From positions 128,517,605 to 128,581,604 of the forward strand of contig CP136064.1 in the NCBI GenBank assembly GCA_032622095.1: a DNA stretch of 64,000 bases, read 5' to 3'. The first letter of the stretch is position 1. Every line of letters begins with the position of its first letter. The notes under the pieces were generated by a model. The model searched no databases. It was given only the letters and a program-made list of their open reading frames with translations, and was not told where the DNA came from. This document shows, piece after piece, positions 37,559 through 48,975 of this stretch. Both the position numbers and the translations under genes were made by a program. The DNA is from Siphonodentalium dalli. Taxonomy: Eukaryota; Mollusca; Scaphopoda; Gadilida; Siphonodentaliidae.

Positions 37559-38218
37559 TTTTCAAAAAGCACTATTAACATCTCCATTATAATACATTAC
37601 AATCGTTATACATTCAAATAATAACACTTAAATTTTCACCATTTCAAAAATATATTACAACATATATTACATGCCATAAATGCCCTGTGTCGTCCCAACT
37701 GGGCATTACATGTATAACATAATAATTGTTTATGCTCTTAACACTTGGGAAATATTTCAACATGGAGTAGACAATATTCCATATTGGTAATATCTGAGCT
37801 ACAATTCTAAGACTAAGTTACATAACACTGTACCCACACTCGACACATTGTTGTGCCTAGTCGATATTTTGCCAAATTACAAGAACACAAGACATGCATA
37901 TCCTACCACTCTTTAGCTTCTTTTCATATTACTGTACTAGTATTTAAAACATGATAACTCCACACAAAAAAAGTAAGGACAGACCTCATAATCGCAGGTG
38001 CACAGGTTCCCACGGTACTAAATATCTGTGCCAAGTTTTAAAATAATTGACCAAAAAAATGTAGGAATAAAAGCTCGGACAAAGGTATACCCCTATATTG
38101 AAAATTTTCAAAAAGCACTATTAACATCTCCATTATAATACATTACAATCGTTATATATTCAAATAATAACACTTCAATTTTCACCATTTCAAAAATATA
38201 TTACAAGATATATTACAT
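37559..38218. repeat. Direct repeat pair of ~113 bp
   Basis: 37559-37671 and 38105-38217 are nearly identical (AAAGCACTATTAACATCTCC, TACATTACAATCGTTATA) and lie 546 bp apart. It resembles a terminal repeat pair, but no coding or primer-binding site is seen between them, so the nature is open. Confidence 0.7.
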
Positions 38219-38536
38219 GTTACACATAGATTCAAGATAAGCAGTACAGATACAACTGCGTTATTCTTCCGTTTCTGGGCGTCCATAAGTCCAGATTTAT
38301 AACCGTTTCATTAGACCCTGATTTCGCCTGCTCTCTCGTGCATGAGATACATTATAGAGAATATTTCTCTTCTATTCAGTAATCATTCTTCCTCGCATTA
38401 TTTGAGCGTTTGTTCAATCGTATAAGACTAGCTATTCAATTTTGCACAACGTGTAAATTTAATTAGATTTTGTCCATTTTGGCCGTCATTTTGGGAAAGA
38501 CATTATACAGATATGGTTTATGACTAAGCATCGTTT

Positions 38537-38866
38537 GTGGATATTTCAATTTATTACGAATTTGGGATTAATTGGAGCACAATCGCAGATATTCAATATT
38601 TTCCGATAACAACAGACATTATGGACACCATCTTGGATCCTGAATTTTCCCATGAGCGGATCTTTGCGGATTTGGGATATGTTGTTCCTGATGTTTTTCC
38701 GCGTCGAATGACACCAAAATCAGCTTGTATCCAATTTCTTACGGGTTCAAATCTCCCACAACCACACTATTACCCGGCATGTCGCCAAAGTACGCTCGAT
38801 ATAGAGTTATCACTCTTCCAATTAACCCAGGATGCTCATCCGAAATATAATCCTTACCTGGCGTAA
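38537..38866 (+). other. Unrecognised open frame of 109 codons
   Basis: The translation has an ordinary protein-like composition (for example FADLGYVVPDVFPRRMTPKS, PHYYPACRQSTLDIELSLFQ) but no motif that I recognise. It ends just before X2. It has no clear splice sites or neighbours to support it and may be chance or an old transposon fragment. Confidence 0.15.
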
Positions 38867-39021
38867 CACGTGTTACTCCGATTGAATATCAATCGCGATG
38901 TAATCATGCACCCCGATTAAGTAACGTTCGCTCTCTAATCGTGTGCGTATTAGGGTAGTATGGGAGGCCAAATTCACATTGAATAGTTAATTACTCTTAA
39001 GCGTAATGCTACTACGCTTAA

Positions 39022-39501
39022 AGGTACCCAATCCGTAAAGAGGGTCCCCATCTCAACAGATTCCAACAACAACAATCCGATCAGAGGGTCCTATATTACT
39101 ATTTCTTTGACTTTGGGGGTAAACAATATTTGATTCGAGTGGAGGAACCCATCAAACAAAGTTCAGAGTTATTAGATATTGATTTTTGAAATTTGTTATG
39201 TTATCGAGATGAGTACTAATAATTGCCGTCAATTTCGTATCCTGCTCCAGATTTTTACACCAAAACTCTATTCTAACAGACAAGGATGGATAACTCTAAA
39301 ATCAAGTGGTAATAAAAACGCAATTTTGACTAAGATCTGGGCCAGAAAGTATTCCCGATAATGAAAAATAATAGATTTCTAAAATCGATATCTAACAAAT
39401 CTGAGCTTTGATGGGTGACTTCTTCGACTCGAATCAAATATTTTTGACCCCCGAAGCAATTGAAATAGTAATTGAGAGGAGTTTTATCGGATTGAGTACC
39501 T
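39022..39501. mobile_element. TTAA-flanked MITE family 1, copy C, nested in X2
   Basis: The ends AGGTACCCAATCCG / TCGGATTGAGTACCT are flanked by TTAA (39018-39021, 39502-39505), which belongs to a CTTAAG unit of the X2 array. The left part carries a partial internal duplication (AACAACAACAATCCGATCAG). Confidence 0.78.
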
Positions 39502-39706
39502 TTAAACATAATTGCCTCACTATATAGCATCAGTAATTGGCTGTATCCATTTCGGCTCCAGGGGAGTTTTGAGATATGGAATTTGAATTACGCTTATGTG
39601 TAATGCGATTATGCTTAAGCATATACATATATAATACAATTTCCATTACGCTTAAGCGTAATGCAATTATGCTTAAGCATAATGCTATTAATGCAATTAT
39701 GCTTAA

Positions 39707-40070
39707 AGACATATTATGGACTTGTTCGAGTTTGTGAAACTGATACGTTAGTACTCAGGTGTTATGCCAACCTGGAGAATGTGGCATTCTACTAACATCG
39801 CCGAAAATTCAAATAAATTGACCATACCACTCAATAGAAAACATCGTCAAAACTAAGGTGAATTGTAAATATTTACATCTGGATTCGGTACGCAACAATC
39901 GACGACAAACACACAAATGATTTCGTCTTCCAGAGTCAGTGCATTTAATTAATATATCAGGATGATGGTGTGTGTTGGCAATTTAGATTAATATTTGTAA
40001 AAACAACAACTTTGGGTAAGAATATTCTCCATTTCTATTGGATCACCCTACCGGAGTGTTTCACATCACT
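39707..40070. mobile_element. TTAA-flanked element family 2, copy 2, nested in X2
   Basis: Starts AGACATATTATGG and ends TTTCACATCACT, flanked by TTAA at 39703-39706 and 40071-40074. On the right this is TTAAGCGTAATGCG, an array unit. Homologous over its full length to 13082-13448. Confidence 0.78.
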
Positions 40071-40410
40071 TTAAGCGTAATGCGATACGCTTTTAAGCAT
40101 AATGGAATTACCCTTAAGCGTAATTGCATTACTCTTAAGCGATGGCATTATGCTTAAGCGTAATGGAAATCTCAATTACGCTTTAAAAGCGTAATGGAAT
40201 TACGCGTAAATGCATCACGCTTAATCGTAATTGGCTATTAAATGTGAATTTGGCCTCCCACAGAGAATGTGCTGTACACTTGATGATTGCAAGTATTTTT
40301 GCTTGATTCGTTTGTCCGGTTAGCTCAACATTACCTTATAGGAAATTAGGTTTAAACAATCTGGTGTCAAATCGTATCGTGGGTCTTTGACGTTCGGCGA
40401 CTAGTTTTCA

Positions 40411-40817
40411 TCAGAAGCAGAGCTGGCCTCTGTACAAAACTGCCGCGTTTTCCACATCATAGATCATGTAGTAGCTGTTGGTGAGTAGAAGAGCCACTTC
40501 GGTCGACATCGCATTTATAAATGTATCAGCCCACCATGTAGCCGCTATGATGTCATTCGGTGCATTCCGCCACGGGTGGTCAGGGTCCGTGTCACGGATC
40601 GTGCGCACTGCTACAATATTCCATTTTGTTGGCGCTAGCACTTCGAGATCGTACACCTTGGAATTGCTGAATATGTAGATGCGGTCCGGGTTTGCAAACA
40701 ACTTCCGCGCGAGCATTGCGTCGACTCTGGAGATTGGATTTGGGTTGTTTACGATGACGTCAGATAGCTTCTCTGTTACATACATTGTGTCATTCTCCAT
40801 ACATGATACTGTCGATT
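40411..40817 (-). CDS. Unrecognised protein with hemopexin-like blades, terminal exon
   Basis: On the - strand a TTTTACTTTTAG acceptor precedes the exon at 40817. It reads STVSCMENDTMYVTEKLSDV, then ISRVDAMLARKLFANPDRIY, IFSNSKVYDLEVLAPTKWNI and finally ATWWADTFINAMSTEVALLL, TNSYYMIYDVENA, ending RGQLCF with TGA at 40411-40413. Two segments look like weak hemopexin-type blades (RVDAM..pdrIYIFSNSKVYDLE and DIIAATWW..ALLLTNSYYMIYD); canonical Gly and Trp positions are missing, so this is only a guess. Two cysteines and an N-glycosylation site (ENDT) suit a secreted or extracellular protein. The first two bases complete a Glu codon begun in the exon at 58571-58829. Downstream, X2 begins 150 bp after the stop. 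Confidence 0.72.
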
Positions 40818-41031
40818 CTAAAAGTAAAAGCAGTACGGAATTATTTTAAAAAAAAATCCTGAATCGGGTAAAAAAAAATTACAGTAACAGATACCACGCG
40901 GAATCAACAGAATGACGATTTAGATAAACCGATTTCTGAAAACGAAATTACTAACGCTGTTTATAAACTAAGAAATGACAAGAGTTGCGGAGTAGATAAT
41001 ATATAATAAAAAAAAGCATATCAAAGCAACA

Positions 41032-41971
41032 CTGCATTTTGCGTTCCGGAGCGCGAAGCATAGTAAATTTTAAGGGAGGCAACTGTATGGTGATTACCAA
41101 GTTACATTCCCCAAGTCGGTAGCTCGAGTGGAACCGCCAGGGTTAACCCATACCGTATACGACCGTTTCCGTCATGATGGGCGATCGTAAAACACATATA
41201 TATGCATGTATGCAAAAACAAAAATGGTAACACACGACCGTACCGACCCCCTATGGAGTGTAACAAAGGGGAGGGGGGGGGGTCATACTGATAATTCAAT
41301 ATTCGAATTCTAACTTCCATCAATTCAACATTTTATTTATTTATGTCTTCTAATGTCTAATTTCATTGTCTGTCTGTTCGCGATTTTTCTCCCAGACCAC
41401 TGCATGGACCGATTTCAACCAAATTTGGTGTGGCGGTTGTTATAACGGCATTAGTTAAACAAAAATATGATTCAAACATTTTAAAATTTAATTTAAGAAA
41501 AAAAAACCAGATTGGTTAAATTGAGCTGGTAGTTAAATCTAAAAATAATTCTAAAATTTAATTTAAACAAAAATATAAATGTTTTAAATCAATATTTATA
41601 AACGACCAAAAGGGGCAGCTGCTGACTAAAGTTTCATTCTAAGACCACAGTCCCCTGGGGGAAATGATTAAAATACCAATATACCAGTGTAAAGGTTCCA
41701 ATGACCGATTTTGGCAAAAACCATACCGACTATCAAAAGCCTACTGAATTCTAGAAATTGATAATTGCAGCCAAAATTTCATCAGGTGTGTCTTATTGGC
41801 AATAAAATTCCATTTCATCTACCATATAACTTGGCGAAATTGAACGAATCGAAGTCGAGATATCCTAGCGCAAACTAGCGAAATCTACCGAAGAAATCCG
41901 GTCGTCAATCTCCCTGACCGCTCATGGCCTTTGACCTAGTTATAAAATCAATATTTTCGAGCAATAATTTG
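41032..41971. repeat. Composite insert inside the fossil LINE
   Basis: Contains a single monomer of a hairpin-headed tandem family (about 41343-41470, with ACCGATTTCAACCAAATTTG GTGTGG). It also contains a reverse-oriented fragment of the hAT-like element of 34997-35911 (about 41645-41970, AGTGTAAAGGTTCCAAT). A G-tract lies at 41270-41281. Confidence 0.55.
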
Positions 41972-42185
41972 AGACAGGACATATTCCTGAAGAATGAATC
42001 ATTGGAATATAGTAGTACCTATTTATAAAAAATAAAGGTGACCCTATATACCTACCTGAAAACTGTCGGCCTATAACGAGCATAAGTTGTCTTGAGTTTT
42101 AACTCGTATTGCGCAGAATCGATAGAACTCATAGATAAAAATCAAGCAGGATTTTGAAGGAATTTTTCTGCAACCGATCAATTAA

Positions 42186-42624
42186 AGACACTCAATCCGA
42201 TCAGAGGGTCCCCATATCATCAAGATACAACAGCAGCAACAACATTTCTTCAAAATACGCTTCAGTTATCAGAATCGATTAATTGCCCAAAAATAATGCT
42301 AACCACAGTCAACTATAGTATAAAATTGCCCAAAACCTGTTATTTATCAACGTTTTGTTCAACGAAATTTTGCCAGTTGTCAAATATCTGACACACAAAA
42401 TCCACTGGATTTTAGAGTTATCTATCTTCATCCGCTATCTGGTCTGATAAGTTCTTTTCGTCGACAGTTAACTGGGCCACTTGTAATTAAAATAATAGTT
42501 TCAAACATCGATATCTGATCACTCCTATCTTTGATGGGTGGGTTCCTCGACTCGAATCAAATATTTTTAACCCCCGAAGCCAAGGAGATAGTAATTTGCG
42601 ACCACTAATTCGGATTGAGTACCT
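42186..42624. mobile_element. TTAA-flanked MITE family 1, copy B
   Basis: Starts AGACACTCAATCCGA and ends TCGGATTGAGTACCT, flanked by TTAA at 42182-42185 and 42625-42628. The flanks rejoin the fossil LINE at one TTAA, so the pre-insertion site can be read from the homologous LINE near 61760-61770. 439 bp, non-coding. Confidence 0.82.
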
Positions 42625-42783
42625 TTAATGACACTTCATTTACTATTAAGTATATATATAAGCAACAATCGCAAACTGTTTTGCACATTAATTTTGTCGA
42701 TTTTAAGCAAGCTTTTGACGCGGTATGGCGACCAGGGCCCAGTTACACGAAAACAACTTATAACACAGTTATAAAGACCTTAA

Positions 42784-43895
42784 AGGGGTACTGCACGCCA
42801 TTTTCAATAAATTCCCGATGATAACAACGATCTACTATCGATAATTAATATATATAAAAAAACTAAGTAATTAGAGTCGAAGATGTATTCCGTAAACGTT
42901 CAGGTTAATAGGTTATCTTAAAATCAAAGTAAATAATTTGATATAAGTTTAATTTACGGAGTGTCTAAAGAACGGTATACCGCTCTTTAGCACTGAGTGC
43001 TAAAGAACGGTATACCGCTCTTTAGCGATGAGGGCTAAAGAGCGGTACGGATTATAACGTTATACGTTGGCACAATGCGCAAAATATCTTGGCAACGCAC
43101 GTGCCGCTCATCCAACATGGACCGCTCTTTAGCACCGATGGCTAAAGAGCAGTATACCGTTCTTTAGCACCAAACACTAAAGAGCGGTATACCGTTCATT
43201 AGCGTATCAGGCCCATATAGCTAAAGCGCGGTATAAGCTGGAGCCATAAATTAAATTACGAATTTCCTTGCATGCACAAGACGTAATCAAAATAATTCAC
43301 GGATAGTGGATGGAGCAACGCGTGGCACACATGATCGTGATAAAAATTATGTTGATACGGGACGTAAACTCAAGCCACACACTGACTAGTGACTATACAA
43401 TGACCTAAATGAGTATGTGGGACTAGTATGCATATAATATAACATTTATTTGATACATTTGCTTGAAAACTGTCACAAATTAACCGACAACGACAATTGG
43501 TATTTTCGCATTCCGGTTAATCTGCCATCCGTAACATTACTTCGTACTCAACAGACTATCAAATAATGGAAATCTGGTTACCTTATTCTACGACTCAGAG
43601 ACTATAGAAACCAACAACAACATTTGAGTACAGTATCCCTTTAAACGCGTTGCCCCATCCACTATCCGTGAATTATTTTGATAACGTCTTGTACACGGAA
43701 ATTCGTAATTTAATTTATAGCTCCAGCCATAAATTAAATTTATATTAAATTATTAACTTTGATTTTAAGATAACCTATTAACCTGAACGTTTACAGAATA
43801 CATCTTCGACTCAAATTACTTAGTTTTCTATATATTATCGATAGTAGATCGTTGTTATCACCGGGAATTTATTGAAAATGGCGTTCAGTACCCCT
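42784..43895. mobile_element. TTAA-flanked transposon with GCTAAAGAGCGG palindrome array
   Basis: 1,112 bp with ~170 bp terminal inverted repeats starting AGGGGTACTG, flanked by TTAA (42780-42783, 43896-43899). Inside the left arm, 42965-43230 is an array of palindromes of the form TAAAGAGCGGTATACCGCTC. 43237-43727 is a second inverted-repeat block (ends GCTGGAGC, ~90 bp arms), probably a separate nested element. No transposase. TTAA duplication fits piggyBac-like or Kolobok elements. Confidence 0.82.
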
Positions 43896-43899
43896 TTAA

Positions 43900-45457
43900 C
43901 ACGTTGAGTGCCACTACGAGTTATCTCGTAGTTCGCAACCTTCGCAGGTTACCGCTACGAGTTATCTCGTAGTGGTTTCCATGCCGTGTAACTGACAAAC
44001 GGGAGCAGTGGAATAGGTCGAAACACCACGAAAATCCACTTCGGAACATCAGAACAGTGATTTTGTCAAATAAATAGTGTGGCTCTCTTCACATCGTTCA
44101 ACTGAAGTGGGCACCATCAGCACATATATTCTACTCAAAATGGTCCAGTTGTGAGTGAATACAGCTGACACTGTCTCACTGCGTGACCACCAGAGGCAGT
44201 CGTGTGTGGGCAATTAGACTGGGTTTTTGGTATTCAATAGACTGACAATGTTCACGCGTGCAAACAAAGTCAGGGGGTGGATATTCACAATGTACAAACA
44301 TGCGAAGGCAGTTTCGAGGAATGATTACATCGTTGTGTTTCAACACATTGAAACTTCGCACAACCACCCACACTGTGCCACACACATCACACAGGCCTGC
44401 CAAATCTGTTCCATCTCACTCATGTGCGAGTGGACGCATCCAACACAAGATAAGCGGATAATCCATGACGTTAGGGAACACAGCAGTTGTTTTTGTATAC
44501 ACTGTGCGGCTCCATGCATTTGGGGGATACATGTATAGGTATTTTATTATTTATAATACAAGTAAAGCGGAACAATTATTCCCCAAAACTACATTTTACC
44601 CACTTCCGAACGTGTTGGACAATGGAAAGCGTAGCAATTACCATACTTTAGACGTCATGCAGTTCATCGAACTGCTCTACTTACGTAAGTACGGATAAAT
44701 GGTTTTGTGCAGCATAGAAGTTTACAGTAAAGGGTGACTTACTTCCAGACGGATGGATTATATGGAATCGTTACATGTAGCACACTCCTGAATGTGCAGG
44801 GATCTATTTGGCTACTGTTGCATGGTTGTTTTAATTTTGTGCTGACAATTCTTCCAACACTATTATTTTGGGCTGTACTTTGGAACCCTATAGCATAGGC
44901 CTAAATTAGGCTAAATGGGAGATAACTTACAATACCCGAAACAACAGAAGATGCATGCTCGTAGTCATTACTGTATGGACGAAATAAACTCATCCTCACA
45001 GGAAACAAGTTCACCCGATTCCACTTCGGATTCGCCGTCTGTAGCATGCATGCTCATATATATAAGTAATTTGCTCCGGCGTGCATCAGCCACAATTTAA
45101 CTATATAACGAGCTATAACCACCACAAGGACTCCCACACCTCCATAAATATGCTTATCACCAAAATAACTTGTTTGGGTTACATTCTACTTCATATTTGT
45201 TGCTCAAATGTGTCCAATTGTGTCTATACGAGATAACTCGTAGTTGGCACTGGTGGTGGGAATACCCAAATTCCTTCCGCCAGTGCCGGATACGAGTTAT
45301 CTCGTAGTACTATCAATCGCCGTTTCTGTCATCTAAAGTCGCGACGTCATCCAATTTTTGCTTCATTGAAGCCAAATTATGGTCTACTAAGGGTATATAT
45401 CTTGCCACGATTTGGCAAACTGGCGAGATTACTAATTGATTTCCGGCACTCAACGTG
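43900..45457. mobile_element. piggyBac-like non-autonomous element (CACGTTGAGTGCC ends)
   Basis: 1,558 bp with ends CACGTTGAGTGCC / GGCACTCAACGTG, flanked by TTAA at 43896-43899 (shared with the preceding element) and 45458-45461. Two TACGAGTTATCTCGTA palindromes lie inside each end (43914, 43955; 45227, 45291). Internal subterminal repeats are known in piggyBac elements. The interior shows only short frames, with no transposase motif recognised. Confidence 0.8.
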
Positions 45458-45497
45458 TTAACACATTGGACCTCGTTCTGTTTCTATGTGATAGGCA

Positions 45498-48400
45498 TTT
45501 GATAGATAGATAGATAGATAGATAATTTATTGGCAAAAGTGCATTCATTATACACGAACACAGGAGATACAAAAATAATCATAAATAGGATTGAATCGTC
45601 AAGTGCATAAGATCAGTTACTTGCCCAGTTGAGGGTCAGCAAGATATGGATATATGACAATCCACATCATGCTGACTCCCAAAACGGGGTGCACTCAGCC
45701 TGGGGTTGGCATAACCTCGTGCGTGGCGGTCTTCCTGCTGACCCCATCATAATATGTATTGTGTCAACTCCGGTTATGTCAACGATTTAATGTAATAGTT
45801 AGTATATATCAGACATATGTATATGCTCTTCTTTGACGGACCCGAGGGAGTGTGGCATGTGGTCTCGCGGGTTTCTTAAATACAGACATTTATGTAAACC
45901 AAGGTTGCCCTCATTTTCGAAGAAACCCGCCAGGCCAGTTGGATGAGATCCAGTTAGAACACTAGAACATTATATTGTCGAATGTGATGGAAGGGGGTGG
46001 AGTCGTTTCACGGTGCATACGGGTTTGAAGCGTCACACATGTACAAAGTAGCAAACCGCGATCAACAAATCTAAAACGAACTGTACATGCATTGAATTTA
46101 AGAGTTATGGTGCCATCGTTGACGTACGCATTCTGGGCAGTATGTGTTATTACAAGTCACTGACGTGGGATATGAATCGATGAATATACTGATCTTTTTG
46201 TTATAAATTATACATCGTGTCGGTTCCGATCGAAGTTCTTTGGATAGGTTATTCCAAATAGCGGGGAATTTAAATGTCGGGAATGAATCGAGGAACTTTA
46301 TCAGCGATTTCGAGAATTTAAAGAGACCCTTCTGTCGGGTATTAGCTTTATTTATTTCAAAAAATGAATTAAAAGAATCTGGAAGACCACCGTTCCTCCA
46401 CTCTTGCATAAACAGTGCAACATTGAGTTCATATAGATCTTTAATTTTAAATTTTTTATTTTTGCTAAATAAGGGATCAGTGTGTGAGTTATAGCGCTTA
46501 TTGTTTATAATTCTAATGGTCTTCTTCTGAAGCAGAAACAGTCTATGAACATGTTTGCTGTGACCCCATACTTCAATGCCATACAGTAAATGACTTTGAA
46601 CAATAGAGTAATATAGGGTTCTAAGAGTTTGATATGGAAGCAGTTTCTTTACCTTATTCAATGCATAATTTGCATCTAGGCTATTTTGGAGCAGACTTTG
46701 GAAATATGAGCAGTATAACTGAGATTTTCATCCATAAATATGCCTAAAAATCGTACGTTTTTTCGCTTAAGTCTTCACCTATACTCGTTCGATCGATATA
46801 TTGTTGATTGATACATATATGTGTACCTTTCGGTATAAGTCGTGATGGGTCGAATAAGATATATCGTGTTTTATTTGCGTTTAATGATAGACGGTTCGCA
46901 CAGCACCACTGGAATAGTTTGTACAGTTCAAAATTAACGTCGCACTCTAATTTTCTAACATCGACGCCCGATTCATACACTGTTGTATCGTCGGCAAACG
47001 AGACAAGATTAATTTTTGTTGAATTTCGAATATCGTTGGCATAGAGCAAAAAAAAGTATGGGGCACAATATGGATCCTTGAGGGACCCCAATAATGACAG
47101 GAAGCATACAAGATTGGTTTCCTCTTAACGAAACATACTGTTTTCTATCCGATAAATAATTTCGAAACCAAAGATTTGCTATTCCTCTTATTCCATAATG
47201 GTTTAACTTTCTCAAAAGAATGTTGTGATCTATGGCATGGAATGCCTTTGATAGGTCTAATAGCAGAGCCAATGTGAAGTCTTTTGATTTTTTGTTGTTT
47301 TCAGTACATATATGTTCAAGTAGGTGTAGCACAGGGTGAACAGTTGAATGGTGTTTTCTGAAACCGTATTGGTATTCATTCAAAATATTGTGTTTATTAA
47401 GAAACTTAACAAGTCTTGTGTACATCGCTTTTTCTAGTAATTTCGAAAAGGAGGGCAATATACTAACCGGACTGTTATTATCTAAGAGTTGTTCACTTCC
47501 AGCTTTGTGAACCGGCACTACTTTAGCTATTTTCATATCAGCAGGTATAATACCAGTTACAAAGGTTCTGTTTATAATATATAACAGAGGGTTGGTTACA
47601 TCGCAAGCGACAAATTTGACTAGTGAAATAGAAATTTGGTCATGCCCACTGCTCTGTTTGGTTTGTAGCGAATTAGACAACGTAATTATTTCGGCAGGAA
47701 TTGTAGGCAACATGCACAAACTTTTAGAATAAGATCCACCTAGGTACATTTCTGGGGGTATCGCAGTTCTTGGAATGTTAGAGGATGTATACACGATTTC
47801 CAATATCTGTAAAATATCTATTAAACTCATCGGAAATTTCTTTAGCATCAATTACATTAACCCCATTTATGGAAACAATGCTTGGTATCGACTGTGTCTT
47901 ATCTCGATTGAGAATTGAATTTATTGTTTTCAATGATTTTTTAATATTATTTTTGTTTTCTTCCAAAATCCGTTTATAATACGAAGACTTACAAGCACGC
48001 TTTGTCTTGTTAAATATTTTACAGTAGTCTTTATAAATGTTCTTGTTTGCGGTTGTTGGTGATTTTAAGAATTTTTTATATAGATTTTATTTCTTTATTG
48101 ATGATACTAACAGGCCATCTGTCATCCACTCGTGTTTTTTAATGTACTTTTGTTGCCGGATTGCGAACCCAGTGGGAACGCCGACTCGTATGTACCTTTA
48201 AATGTGTCCATAAACTTTTCATATGCTAGGTTCGGGTCAGGCTCTCGCAAGACGGGAGAGAAATCAGCTGCTAACATATTTCTTTTGGAAAATTGTCTTT
48301 TTAAAATCGGTTCAGGCGGAGACCAGGAATCTTTACTTTCTTCGATATAGAATATAGAATATACCGAAGTGGTCAGATTGTAATTGTTACTATAGATATG

Positions 48401-48755
48401 ATCAATTAATGTAGCAGAGTGTCCCGTAACTCTAGTTGGTTTTAAAATTACAGGTTGGAAACCATCGGAATACATATTATTGAGAAATTCATTTGTCTTC
48501 ATATGTGAATCTGCTTTCAATATATTAATATTGAAGTCACCCAAAATCAAAGCTCTTTTTCCGGATGTTCGCAAGCAATTCCTAAGTGTTTCCATTTTCT
48601 CTACAAAACTATTCAAGTCGGCTTTTAGTGCAGTGTTAGGTCGATATACCGATCCACATAAAACACTCTTATTTTTTTCCATAAAAATTTCAACAACTAT
48701 TGATTCAAAAACATGTGGAATAAATACAGCCAGATCATCCCTATAATGACTCATT
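45498..48755 (-). pseudogene. Decayed non-LTR retrotransposon (CR1/Jockey-like LINE)
   Basis: On the - strand, reading from 48754 down, the parts appear in order. First is the C-terminal part of an apurinic-type endonuclease (GSVYRPN, LILGDFNINIL, SATLIDHIYSNN; 48754-48122). Next is a linker (LNRDKTQS..EFNRYFTDIGN; 47966-47778) and reverse transcriptase (47851-47009, 47091-46744) with YGFRKHHST, LLLDLSKAF, GVPQGSILCP and SFADDTTVY. A C-terminal domain follows (YYSIVQSHLLYGIEVWG; 46661-46098). The 3' end is a TATC microsatellite at 45500-45522. At least three frame breaks and changes in key motifs (LSKAFHAID for the usual LSKAFDxVD; NNSPVSILP for YRPISLLP) show it is inactive. The endonuclease N-terminus is missing. 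It lies in the same orientation as the host gene whose intron it occupies. Confidence 0.88.
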
Positions 48756-48975
48756 TTAAATCATCTCTAATAAAGAAGCTATTTAGCTCTGTGCATGTGA
48801 ATGGAAACTGAAGCGAAAACACATGCAGTTAAAAAGCGCACACAGTACGTCTTTATATGTACCAGCCACTTAATACTGATTATCGCCCTTTCATTGCAAT
48901 CTCCTAATTAGGCTTTGACACGCCCTATATAATACCTATCACCAGACGTACCTAGGCACATGTCATACACGGAAC

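Larger units (their letters stand above)
38961..40260. mobile_element. Palindrome-array DNA transposon X, copy X2
   Basis: Best preserved ends of the family: TGGGAGGCCAAATTCACAT on the left and ATGTGAATTTGGCCTCCCA on the right, a ~25 bp terminal inverted repeat. Inside are arrays of TTAAGCGTAATGCAATTA-type units (38995-39021, 39502-39706, 40071-40235). Two TTAA-flanked elements (39022-39501 and 39707-40070) sit inside CTTAAG units of these arrays. Without them the X2 core is about 450 bp of array only. Its right end is 150 bp past the stop codon of the - strand gene. Confidence 0.8.
40895..42735 (+). pseudogene. Fossil LINE copy (same family as 60360-63424), interrupted
   Basis: Three collinear fragments match the LINE at 61350-61870. 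40895-41031 covers the DDLDKPISEN..LRN.KSCG segment; 41972-42185 covers PDEW..VVPVYKNKGDP to KNQAGF; 42625-42735 covers MTLH..FVDFKQAFD.VWRPG. Each carries substitutions and frame breaks. The first gap (41032-41971) holds other repeats; the second is a cleanly inserted TTAA MITE (42186-42624). The fossil lies in the large intron of the - strand gene. Confidence 0.75.

Noticed and set aside
37559-38218. Long terminal repeats of a retrotransposon
   Set aside because: No TG..CA ends, primer-binding site, polypurine tract or coding sequence was seen; kept only as a direct repeat.
40478-40678. + strand frame opposite the - strand exon
   Set aside because: It is the shadow of the exon at 40411-40817, which has splice sites and phase agreement.
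44176-44698. Cysteine- and histidine-containing frames inside the piggyBac-like element as a transposase remnant
   Set aside because: No DDD catalytic motifs or recognisable order of piggyBac segments; overlapping frames on both strands suggest chance.
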